Assembly (NCBI GenBank): GCA_017405545.1
Contig: JAFRAF010000183.1
Coordinates: forward strand, 1 to 5,881
DNA from: Oscillospiraceae bacterium
Lineage (GTDB): Bacteria; Bacillota; Clostridia; Oscillospirales; Oscillospiraceae
DNA length: 5,881 nt
Reading direction: 5' to 3'
Made by a program: the position numbers and the translations under genes. Shown one piece after another: positions 1 to 5,881 of the stretch. Positions within the stretch are counted from its first letter, which is position 1, and the number at the start of each line of letters is the position of its first letter. The notes beneath the pieces were generated by a model. It did not search any database, was not told where the DNA came from, and was given only the letters and a program-made list of their open reading frames with translations.

Positions 1-624
1 AAGGGCTACTATATGCGCGGAACGTTTACCCATAACAACCCCGATGTCACCAAGGATCTTTTCCATATGACAGACCTGGGTTTCAGTGAACTGAGCATGG
101 AGCCTGTGGTCACGGCCAAGGGCGACCCCATGGGCCTTACGGACGAGGACATAGAGACAGTTAAAAAACAGTATGAGATACTGGCAGAGGAGATGCTCCG
201 TCGGGACAGAGAGGGCAGGGGATTTACCTTCTATCACTATATGATTGACTTAAGCCACGGCCCGTGCATATATAAGAGGATATCCGGCTGCGGCTCCGGT
301 ACGGAGTACATGGCCGTTACGCCCTGGGGCGATCTCTACCCCTGCCACCAGGTTGTAGGGGAGGAGGGCTATAAGCTGGGCGATATATGGAACGGCGTGA
401 CCAATGAGGCCCTGCGCGAGGAATTCCGCGCCTGCAATGCCTATGCCCGTTCTGAATGCGCTGACTGCTGGGCAAAGCTCTACTGCTCCGGAGGCTGTGC
501 CGCCAACGCCTTTCACGCCACGGGCAGCATACGCGGCGTGTATGAGCCCGGCTGCGAGCTGTTCAAAAAACGTATGGAATGCGCGATAATGATAAAGGCC
601 GCGAAAGCGGCGACGGAAGACTGA
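1..624 (+). CDS. scfB: SCIFF peptide maturase, radical SAM/SPASM enzyme (3' part, 5' end outside window)
   Basis: This is the C-terminal 207 residues of the radical SAM maturase that forms thioether cross-links in SCIFF peptides (six cysteines in forty-five), a cytoplasmic RiPP-modifying enzyme typical of Clostridia. The reading frame is open from base 1; an ATG at 13 is internal, because the residues before it (KGYY) continue the family sequence. The family is about 450 residues long, so the N-terminal half with the CxxxCxxC cluster that binds SAM lies upstream. The visible part covers the end of the radical SAM barrel and the SPASM domain that holds two auxiliary iron-sulfur clusters. Ten cysteines are present, including GDLYPCHQ near 343-366 and the SPASM motif Cx2Cx5Cx3C at 457-498 (CADC...YCSGGC). 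The TGA stop is followed after one base by the next gene, so the two are probably co-transcribed. The SCIFF precursor gene is expected upstream. Family assignment is by recognition of the conserved sequence, not a database search. Confidence 0.93.
   Translation, partial: KGYYMRGTFTHNNPDVTKDLFHMTDLGFSELSMEPVVTAKGDPMGLTDEDIETVKKQYEILAEEMLRRDREGRGFTFYHYMIDLSHGPCIYKRISGCGSGTEYMAVTPWGDLYPCHQVVGEEGYKLGDIWNGVTNEALREEFRACNAYARSECADCWAKLYCSGGCAANAFHATGSIRGVYEPGCELFKKRMECAIMIKAAKAATED
615..619 (+). promoter_or_regulatory. Ribosome binding site for the decarboxylase-family gene
   Basis: GGAAG lies inside the last codons of the maturase gene, six bases before the ATG at 626. It is a modest Shine-Dalgarno match. 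Its position inside the upstream gene suggests that translation of the two genes is coupled. Confidence 0.5.
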
Positions 625-625
625 T

Positions 626-1978
626 ATGGATACACCCATTTTGGACTTTCTCAAAGAATATGAGAGCTTCGGTACCGTGCGTATGCATATGCCAGGGCAC
701 AAGGGCCGCTCTTTACTGGGCTGCGAATCCCTGGATATCACGGAGATAAGCGGCGCTGACGCACTCTACGAGGCCGGCGGTATCATCGCAAAAAGCGAAG
801 AAAACGCTGCGGCCATTTTCGGAACATCTAAAACTCTTTATTCAACAGAGGGCTCCAGCCAGTGCATAAAAGCTATGGTGCACCTGGCCGTAACATGCAA
901 AAGAAGCAGTCGCCGGCCATACTTATTAGCGGGCAGAAACGCTCACAAGGCGTTTATATACGCTCTGGCGTTGTCAGACGCCGATGTTAAGTGGCTGAGC
1001 GCCGAGGGGACAGATTCCCTGTGCAGCTGCGTGATTACTGCCCGGCATGTGGAAAAGGCTCTCTCGGAGGCGGACACGGCGCCAGCAGCCGTATATATCA
1101 CAAGTCCTGATTACCTTGGCGGTCAGCTGCCTGTTCGTGAAATAGCGCAGATATGCCGCAGTCACGGCGTACCTCTGCTGGTGGACAACGCCCACGGCGC
1201 ATATCTGCACTTTTTAACCGGGAAGCAGCATCCCATGGACCTTGGGGCCGATATGTGCTGTGATTCCGCACACAAGACGCTTCCGGTGCTTACAGGCGGC
1301 GCCTATCTCCATATATCAAAACAGGCCGACGCGTATTTTGGCCAAAACGCAAAGGCGGCTATGGCCATATACGGCTCAACCAGCCCATCTTATCTCACGC
1401 TGGCGTCGCTGGACAACTGCAATCTCTTTCTATGCGATGGTTTCAAAGACAAGCTGGAAGATACAGTTTGTAAAGTCGCAGCGGCACGCAAGTCCCTCAT
1501 TAGAAAAGGGTGGGAGACCGTCGGTACAGAGCCGCTGAAGATAACTGTAAGATGTCCTGAGGGGCTGTCGGGCAATGAGCTCGCGGGCAGACTGCGCAGC
1601 GGCGGGCTTGAGTGCGAATACGCGGATGAGGATTACGTCGTTTTCATGCCATCTGTCCTTACAGAACAGCGGGAGCTTCAATTGCTGGATTCTCTCATGG
1701 AAAAAAACAATTTATCAAAAAAGGAAGTGTCGGCACCGGCGCCGCTGGCTTGCAAGCGGCTGATGACCGTAAGGCAGGCCTTATTCTCACCGCAGGAGTA
1801 CCTGCCGGTCTCTCTGGCCTCCGGGAGGATATGCGCAGCGCCCACAGCGGGATGTCCTCCGGCCGTACCGATAGTTGTGTCGGGAGAGCTGATAGATGAA
1901 AACGCTTCAGCGCTTCTTGAAAAATATGGAATTGAAAGAATCGCGGTAGTCACGCAGAGTAAGACCGCCGGGTTATAA
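626..1978 (+). CDS. Orn/Lys/Arg decarboxylase family protein, PLP-dependent (fold type I)
   Basis: The 450-residue protein belongs to the short, clostridial-type branch of the ornithine/lysine/arginine decarboxylases, cytoplasmic PLP enzymes of the aminotransferase fold. Visible landmarks are MPGHKG at residues 22-27, a phosphate-binding stretch STEGSSQ at 73-79, the cofactor-contacting motif DNAHGAY at 187-193, and SAHKTLP at 214-220 with Lys217 as the expected Schiff-base lysine. A C-terminal motif CPPAVPIVVSGE at 410-421 corresponds to the family's usual YPPGIP-xxxPGE but is diverged, with Cys for Tyr and Ala for Gly. With all PLP landmarks present it is likely a working enzyme. Its substrate cannot be told: many relatives are annotated as arginine or lysine decarboxylases without proof. 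The ATG sits one base after the maturase stop, so the two are probably translated together, and the CCA enzyme follows closely. A decarboxylase role on a free amino acid, or a separate role tied to the peptide pathway, are both only inference. Confidence 0.85.
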   Translation: MDTPILDFLKEYESFGTVRMHMPGHKGRSLLGCESLDITEISGADALYEAGGIIAKSEENAAAIFGTSKTLYSTEGSSQCIKAMVHLAVTCKRSSRRPYLLAGRNAHKAFIYALALSDADVKWLSAEGTDSLCSCVITARHVEKALSEADTAPAAVYITSPDYLGGQLPVREIAQICRSHGVPLLVDNAHGAYLHFLTGKQHPMDLGADMCCDSAHKTLPVLTGGAYLHISKQADAYFGQNAKAAMAIYGSTSPSYLTLASLDNCNLFLCDGFKDKLEDTVCKVAAARKSLIRKGWETVGTEPLKITVRCPEGLSGNELAGRLRSGGLECEYADEDYVVFMPSVLTEQRELQLLDSLMEKNNLSKKEVSAPAPLACKRLMTVRQALFSPQEYLPVSLASGRICAAPTAGCPPAVPIVVSGELIDENASALLEKYGIERIAVVTQSKTAGL

Positions 1979-1995
1979 GTTTAAACTTTAAGAAC

Positions 1996-2001
1996 AGGGG
2001 G
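1996..2001 (+). promoter_or_regulatory. Ribosome binding site that decides the start of the CCA-adding enzyme gene
   Basis: AGGGGG lies in the short gap after the decarboxylase-family gene. It stands eight bases before the CTG at 2010 and four bases before an out-of-frame ATG at 2006. The spacing favours initiation at 2010. The in-frame TTG at 2049 has only a poor purine run just before it, and that run is too close. Confidence 0.55.
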
Positions 2002-2009
2002 CGATATGT

Positions 2010-3347
2010 CTGGACAAGCTCACGATTCCTCATACAGCAAAAAGAGTATTGGGCATTCTCAGCACCGACGGATATGAGGCATACCTTGTGGGCGGCTGTG
2101 TTCGCGACCTTGTTATGGGCGTCACCCCCGGCGACATTGATATATGCACCTCGGCCCTGCCCGAAGATGTGAAGCGGGCTTTTTCCGGCTATAGGACAAT
2201 AGATACAGGGATAAAGCACGGCACAGTCACCGTCCTTATTGAGGGCTGTCCCGTTGAGATAACCACATTCAGGAGCGAACAGGGTTATTCCGATTCAAGG
2301 CATCCAGACGACGTGTGCTTTATCAGCTCAATTGAAGAGGACTTAAAGCGCAGGGACTTTACGATAAATGCTCTGGCATACAATGAGAGCCGCGGTCTGG
2401 TCGATTTCCACGGCGGTTTAGAGGATATCCGACAGGGCATTATCCGCTGTGTCGGCGACCCGGATGAGAGATTCAGCGAGGACGCTCTCAGGATCATGAG
2501 GGCTGTACGCTTTTCCTCAAAGCTGGGATTCAAAATCGAAGCCCGGACACTTGAAGGAATGCGCAGAAATCTGCCTGGTCTGAAGAGAATCGCAAACGAG
2601 CGCATACTGTCCGAACTCTACGGCATCCTTTGCGGCGACGGAGCAGGCAGGGTCATGCGTGAATACCCGGAGGTGTTCTTTGAGGTCATACCCGAGCTCA
2701 AACCCATGTGGGGCTTTGACCAGCACAACAGACACCACTGCTATGACGTGTGGGAACACACAGCCTACGCGGTGGACGGGGTACCCAACGACCCTCTGCT
2801 GAGAATGACCATGCTGCTCCACGATATAGGAAAGCCCAAGAGCTTCTTCATAGGTGACGACGGCACGGGCAGATTCCTCAAGCACCCCCTGTACGGAAGG
2901 GACATATCTGACGAGGTCCTGCGCAGACTGGGCTGTGACAACGCAAGCCGTGAACTGATAGTCTCCCTTGTGGAGGCCCACGATCTCCGTCCGACACTCA
3001 GCCGCAGCTTTGCCCGACGCTGTCTCAATAAATGGGGCAGGGATATGATGCGTCTGCTCTTTATCGTGGTGCATGAGGACATATGCGCCCAGTCTGAGTG
3101 GAAAAAGGATGAAAAGCTGGAGACGCTCAGGGCCTTTGAAGCGCTGGTACAGAGTGTGATAGACGATATGGACTGTGTAAGCCTGTCCGACCTGACAGTA
3201 AACGGAGACGATCTCCTGGCCCTCGGATTCAAGGAGGGAAAATCCGTCGGCGAGATGCTCAGTGAGCTCCTTTCTCTTGTTATCGACGATGAGCTTCCGA
3301 ATGAAAAAGACGCGCTCCTGGCATATGCCGCAGAACGCGTCAGTTGA
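2010..3347 (+). CDS. cca: CCA tRNA nucleotidyltransferase with HD domain
   Basis: This is a class II nucleotidyltransferase that adds or repairs the 3' CCA end of tRNAs from CTP and ATP without a nucleic acid template. With the start at 2010 it has 445 residues, normal for HD-containing clostridial enzymes. The order is: GGCVRD at 28-33, the metal-binding carboxylates of GDID (Asp42, Asp44), RRDFTINA at 114-121, the nucleotide-recognition motif EDALR at 157-161, ERILSEL, then an HD phosphohydrolase-type domain with HHCYDVWEH starting at 242 and LHDIGKP with His271-Asp272. The start is unusual. The family-like residues LDKLTIPHTAKRVLGIL run in frame from CTG 2010, with a good ribosome binding site eight bases upstream, and there is no in-frame ATG or GTG nearby. 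A TTG at 2049 would give 432 residues but would cut into the conserved first helix and has a poor ribosome binding site. An ATG at 2006 is one base out of frame. Function is secure; the exact start is not. Confidence 0.95.
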   Translation: MDKLTIPHTAKRVLGILSTDGYEAYLVGGCVRDLVMGVTPGDIDICTSALPEDVKRAFSGYRTIDTGIKHGTVTVLIEGCPVEITTFRSEQGYSDSRHPDDVCFISSIEEDLKRRDFTINALAYNESRGLVDFHGGLEDIRQGIIRCVGDPDERFSEDALRIMRAVRFSSKLGFKIEARTLEGMRRNLPGLKRIANERILSELYGILCGDGAGRVMREYPEVFFEVIPELKPMWGFDQHNRHHCYDVWEHTAYAVDGVPNDPLLRMTMLLHDIGKPKSFFIGDDGTGRFLKHPLYGRDISDEVLRRLGCDNASRELIVSLVEAHDLRPTLSRSFARRCLNKWGRDMMRLLFIVVHEDICAQSEWKKDEKLETLRAFEALVQSVIDDMDCVSLSDLTVNGDDLLALGFKEGKSVGEMLSELLSLVIDDELPNEKDALLAYAAERVS

Positions 3348-3366
3348 AAATAGGATTGTATAGCTT
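3348..3366. other. 19-base convergent intergenic gap
   Basis: This gap separates the stop codons of cca (plus strand) and cysA (minus strand). I see no stem followed by a T tract in it or right beside it, on either strand, so no intrinsic terminator can be assigned. Transcription from either side must end inside the opposing gene, by Rho, or by a structure I cannot recognise. Confidence 0.6.
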
Positions 3367-4434
3367 TTAATCCAGAAGGGCAGCCCTGTCACCCAGGACT
3401 GAGTTTTCAAGCACCTTCATACCCATGTCATCGAAGACATATATGCGGTATATGAGGACTCTGAGCTTTTCTCCCACCTGTATCGGCCGCCGCTCCAGGG
3501 AGCGGTTGACCGTAATGGTGGTGCCGCCCACATCCAGGGTCAGCTCGTAAAAGCTTCCCTTGAAGGCTATATCTTTTATGACGCCCTCCTCGGTCGCGTC
3601 AATAATAGGATGGTATTTCTCATTATCACTTTTGAAAGCCTCAACAAATTCCGGCCTTATTATCGCCCGGCTGTTTTTCGGCGCTTCTGAAAAGCCGATG
3701 AAGCAGCCGGGGTTTTCTATTATTGTTGACTGCCCGATAAACTGTGCCACAAAGGGCGAGCGGGGCCTGTTATATATATCCACAGGTTTTCCCGTCTGTT
3801 CAACGCGGCCCTTGTTTGTAACGATAATATCGTCCGCCACCTCAACGGCCTCATCCTGATCGTGGGTGACGAATATGCTGGTGATGCCCAACCGGGATAC
3901 CATATCCTTCAGCCACAGACGCATCTCCTTGCGCACCTTCGCGTCAATCGCGGCAAAAGGCTCGTCCAACAGCAGAAGATGGGGCATGGGGGCAAGGGCT
4001 CTGGCAAAGGCCACACGCTGGCGCTGCCCGCCTGAGAGCTGGTTCGGATAGCGTTTTTCAAGGCCCTCAAGACCGGACATCTTCATGAGCTCGGCGACTC
4101 TATCCCGAATCTCCGCGCCGCTTTTTTTCTGCACCTTAAGGCCGAAGGCTATGTTTTCAAAGGCCGTCATATAGCGAAACAGAGCGTAATTCTGGAATAC
4201 AAAACCTATGCCTCTTTTGCTGGCGGGCATGTCGTTCACCCGCTCATTATCAATGATGATATCGCCGGAATCCGGTGTCTCAAAACCGGCAATGATACGC
4301 AGCAGCGTCGTTTTCCCGCTGCCGCTGGGCCCGAGAAGGGCGACCAGCTTTCCCTTTTCCACACCGAAGCTGACGTCATCCGCGGCTTTGAAGCCGCCAA
4401 AGCTCTTATTTACATTCTTCAACTCCAGATACAT
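3367..4434 (-). CDS. cysA: Sulfate/thiosulfate ABC importer, ATP-binding subunit
   Basis: This is the cytoplasmic ATPase of an ABC importer, driving uptake through the CysT-CysW channel. The 355-residue length is typical of the CysA/PotA/MalK type with a C-terminal regulatory domain. The nucleotide-binding domain shows Walker A GPSGSGKTT at 35-43, the Q-loop at Gln81, the ABC signature LSGGQRQR at 133-140, Walker B LLLLDEP ending in Asp157-Glu158, a D-loop AIDA at 162-165 (AID rather than the common ALD) and the switch histidine at 191 in FVTHDQDEA. Residues from about 235 form a diverged TOBE-like domain containing RPEFVEAF. Sulfate specificity is inferred from the neighbouring CysW and CysT, since ATPases of this class look alike. 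It starts three bases after the cysW stop and is the last gene of the cluster; its end faces the end of cca. Molybdate transport is less likely, because those systems usually have one permease gene. Confidence 0.93.
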   Translation of the reverse strand: MYLELKNVNKSFGGFKAADDVSFGVEKGKLVALLGPSGSGKTTLLRIIAGFETPDSGDIIIDNERVNDMPASKRGIGFVFQNYALFRYMTAFENIAFGLKVQKKSGAEIRDRVAELMKMSGLEGLEKRYPNQLSGGQRQRVAFARALAPMPHLLLLDEPFAAIDAKVRKEMRLWLKDMVSRLGITSIFVTHDQDEAVEVADDIIVTNKGRVEQTGKPVDIYNRPRSPFVAQFIGQSTIIENPGCFIGFSEAPKNSRAIIRPEFVEAFKSDNEKYHPIIDATEEGVIKDIAFKGSFYELTLDVGGTTITVNRSLERRPIQVGEKLRVLIYRIYVFDDMGMKVLENSVLGDRAALLD

Positions 4435-4437
4435 GCT

Positions 4438-5250
4438 TTATTCCTCATTCTTTCTGTCGTAATACTCCAGCAGGCTGCGAATGATAAGCAGCAATATCGC
4501 CATAAATACCAGAATGGATGAAACAGCAAAGGCGGGAGCGAGCTTAAACTCATTATACAGTATCTCGATATGCAGGGGTATAGTCGTAGTCTTGCCCCGC
4601 AGATGTCCGGATATAATAGACACGGCGCCGAATTCACCCATAGCCCTGGCGGCACAAAGCACAACGCCGTAGATAAAGGCCCGGCGGATATGGGGGAAGG
4701 TTATCCGGCGGAAGATGGTTAAGCCCTTGGCTCCCATGAGCGCTGCCGCCTCCTCCTCGTCACGGCCAGTAGCCTCCAGTACGGGGATGAGCTCACGGGA
4801 TATGTAGGGAAGTGTGACAAAAATCGTTACAAGCACGACTCCCGGCACAGTGAACGCTATCTTAATGCCGTGGGCCAGCAGAAAATGGTATATGGGGCTG
4901 GAGCGGCCGAAAGTCAGTATATATATCAGACCGACTATGACAGGCGATATTGAAAGGGGCAGATCCATGAATGTGGTTATCAGCTTGCGCCCCGGATAAC
5001 TGTATCGCGTCACCGACCAGGCGGCGAACAGTCCGAAAAAGGAGTTGACAACTACCGATATCACCACGGCAATTACCGTCAGCCAGAAGGATTTGACGGC
5101 GATGGGGTCGCTTATACTGGCAATATAGGCCGCAAATCCGCTTTTAAACGCCTGTACCAATACAAAGATCAGCGGCAAAATGAGGAAAGCCAGGGCGAAT
5201 ATCACGCAAATCGCTATAAGCAGGGGATTGCCGCTTATTTTTTTCTTCAC
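4438..5250 (-). CDS. cysW: Sulfate/thiosulfate ABC importer, permease subunit CysW
   Basis: This inner-membrane permease pairs with CysT to form the sulfate/thiosulfate channel. The 270-residue protein has about six hydrophobic segments, near residues 8-35, 55-80, 95-114, 133-150, 192-213 and 238-258. The cytoplasmic EAA loop that docks on CysA is at about 166-187 (EEAAALMGAKG...FP). The stretch RAMGEFGAVSIISGH at 202-216 and the following GKTTTIPLHIE are characteristic of CysW rather than of CysT or the molybdate permease ModB. I choose the GTG at 5250. A GTG three codons earlier, at 5259, directly abuts the AGGAGG and would leave no room for initiation, whereas 5250 leaves nine bases. The preceding cysT stop overlaps this ribosome binding site, and cysA follows after three bases, so all three form one transcription unit. 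Confidence 0.93.
   Translation of the reverse strand: MKKKISGNPLLIAICVIFALAFLILPLIFVLVQAFKSGFAAYIASISDPIAVKSFWLTVIAVVISVVVNSFFGLFAAWSVTRYSYPGRKLITTFMDLPLSISPVIVGLIYILTFGRSSPIYHFLLAHGIKIAFTVPGVVLVTIFVTLPYISRELIPVLEATGRDEEEAAALMGAKGLTIFRRITFPHIRRAFIYGVVLCAARAMGEFGAVSIISGHLRGKTTTIPLHIEILYNEFKLAPAFAVSSILVFMAILLLIIRSLLEYYDRKNEE
4441..4446 (-). promoter_or_regulatory. Ribosome binding site of cysA, inside the end of cysW
   Basis: On the minus strand GAGGAA stands six bases before the cysA ATG. It is formed by the last two codons of cysW (Glu-Glu) just before the TAA stop, which suggests that cysA translation is coupled to cysW. Confidence 0.75.
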
Positions 5251-5259
5251 AGCATTCAC

Positions 5260-5267
5260 CCTCCTTA
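5260..5267 (-). promoter_or_regulatory. Ribosome binding site of cysW overlapping the cysT stop codon
   Basis: On the minus strand TAAGGAGG joins the cysT stop codon (TAA) to a full AGGAGG Shine-Dalgarno sequence. The distance of nine bases to the GTG at 5250 decides that start and argues for coupled translation of cysT and cysW. Confidence 0.8.
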
Positions 5268-5881
5268 CATACCTCCCACGCGTTTTGCAGCGTGGGCCTG
5301 AACGATGTTCATTATAAAGAGTATAATAAAGGCTATTATCAGCATTACTATGGCTATCGCGGTCGCCTCAGCATAGTCGAATTCCTGCAGCTGGGAATAA
5401 ATCATCAGGGGCACGGTCTCAGTATAATACGGCTGGTTTCCCGCAATGAAAACAACGCTGCCATATTCTCCCAGCGCCCTTGAAAAGGCAAGGCCAAAGC
5501 CTGTAAGAGCAGCAGGAGCCATCTCAGGCAATATGATCCGTAAAAATGAAACCGCCTTACCGGCGCCCAGTATCTCAGCGCTCTCCTCATATGAGGGATC
5601 CAGCTTCTCAAGCACTGGCTGTACAGAGCGGGTGACAAATGGTATACCCACAAATATCAGGGCTATCACTATGCCCACGGGGGTATAGGCTATATCTATT
5701 CCAATCTTCTCAAAAATACTTCCCACCCAGCCTGTGTTTACCGTGAGCGAGGTAAGCGCTATGCCCGCTATGGCGGTGGGCAGGGCGAAGGGCAGTTCAA
5801 TCAGCCCGTCCAGAAGCCGTTTTCCCGGGAAATCACAGCGCACAAGGACCCAGGCCATCATTATTCCCGTTATAAGATTTA
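5265..5881 (-). CDS. cysT: Sulfate/thiosulfate ABC importer, permease subunit CysT (5' end outside window)
   Basis: This is the second inner-membrane permease of the sulfate/thiosulfate importer (also called CysU). About 205 residues are visible of a protein usually near 275, and the frame stays open through the window edge, so the first membrane segments are missing. Two adjacent ATG codons at 5856-5861 are internal: family-like sequence (NLITGI) precedes them and MAWVLVR is a conserved interior stretch. Visible features are LIELPFALPTAIAGIAL, the EAA loop YEESAEILGAG...ILPEM that contacts CysA, and SRALGEYGSVVFIAGN, the CysT counterpart of the CysW signature. The protein ends in a hydrophobic segment and a short basic tail (AKRVGGM). 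Its stop is merged with the cysW ribosome binding site. The periplasmic-type sulfate-binding lipoprotein gene and the promoter are expected upstream, beyond the window. Confidence 0.92.
   Translation of the reverse strand, partial: NLITGIMMAWVLVRCDFPGKRLLDGLIELPFALPTAIAGIALTSLTVNTGWVGSIFEKIGIDIAYTPVGIVIALIFVGIPFVTRSVQPVLEKLDPSYEESAEILGAGKAVSFLRIILPEMAPAALTGFGLAFSRALGEYGSVVFIAGNQPYYTETVPLMIYSQLQEFDYAEATAIAIVMLIIAFIILFIMNIVQAHAAKRVGGM

Noticed and set aside
250..741. 163-codon minus-strand open frame opposite the maturase and decarboxylase genes
   Set aside because: It mirrors the conserved cysteine-rich SPASM coding sequence and has no protein-like features of its own; a shadow frame.
3375..3387. 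GC-rich inverted sequence (AAGGGCAGCCCTG) near the cysA end as a possible terminator
   Set aside because: The arms leave a loop of about one base and no T tract follows, so it would not form an intrinsic terminator.
2517..3410. Long 297-codon open frame on the minus strand, antisense to cca and overlapping the end of cysA
   Set aside because: It lies entirely over well-supported coding sequence, has no recognisable domain or sensible ribosome binding site, and is explained by codon bias of cca leaving few stops in the opposite frame.
3769..3781. TATATATATC run, with similar runs near 267 and 4918, as possible repeats or promoter boxes
   Set aside because: These fall in frame within real genes and come from Tyr and Ile codons; there is no repeat unit or paired -35 element.
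5856..5861. Two adjacent ATG codons as the start of cysT
   Set aside because: Family-like residues continue upstream to the window edge and the protein would lack its first membrane segments, so these are internal methionines.
3367..5881. Molybdate rather than sulfate transporter
   Set aside because: Two distinct permease genes with the RALGEYGSVVFIAGN and RAMGEFGAVSIISGH signatures match CysT and CysW; molybdate importers usually have one permease.

Overview
The window looks like a stretch of ordinary chromosome from a moderately GC-rich Firmicute of the class Clostridia. The main reason is the first gene, a maturase of the SCIFF ribosomal peptide system, which is close to a signature of Clostridia. 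The clostridial-type short Orn/Lys/Arg decarboxylase relative and the HD-containing CCA-adding enzyme fit the same picture. Frequent use of ATA for isoleucine despite the GC content also hints at a gut-type clostridial lineage such as the Oscillospirales, but that finer placement is only inference.

The layout is two gene clusters facing each other. On the plus strand (1-3347) lie the 3' half of the SCIFF maturase gene, a PLP-dependent decarboxylase-family gene that starts one base after it, and then a CCA tRNA nucleotidyltransferase. The three are tightly packed and probably share a transcript whose promoter lies upstream of the window. On the minus strand (5881 back to 3367) lies a sulfate/thiosulfate ABC importer in the order cysT (5' end cut by the window edge), cysW, cysA. 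These are also tightly packed, with ribosome binding sites embedded in the ends of the preceding genes. The two clusters converge with only 19 bases between their stop codons.

In the importer, CysT and CysW form the membrane channel and CysA is the ATPase. The substrate-binding protein is not in the window and would be expected upstream of cysT, beyond 5881. In the plus cluster the maturase modifies a cysteine-rich peptide whose gene is also not in the window. The CCA enzyme is housekeeping. The decarboxylase homologue has the PLP lysine, but its substrate cannot be read from the sequence.

I found no RNA gene, mobile element, CRISPR array, long repeat or large non-coding gap. I do not see an undescribed system here. 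The points most worth checking are the start of the CCA-adding enzyme (a CTG codon, or an ATG put out of frame by one base), the close coupling of the decarboxylase-family gene to the SCIFF maturase, and the tight convergent junction without a visible terminator.
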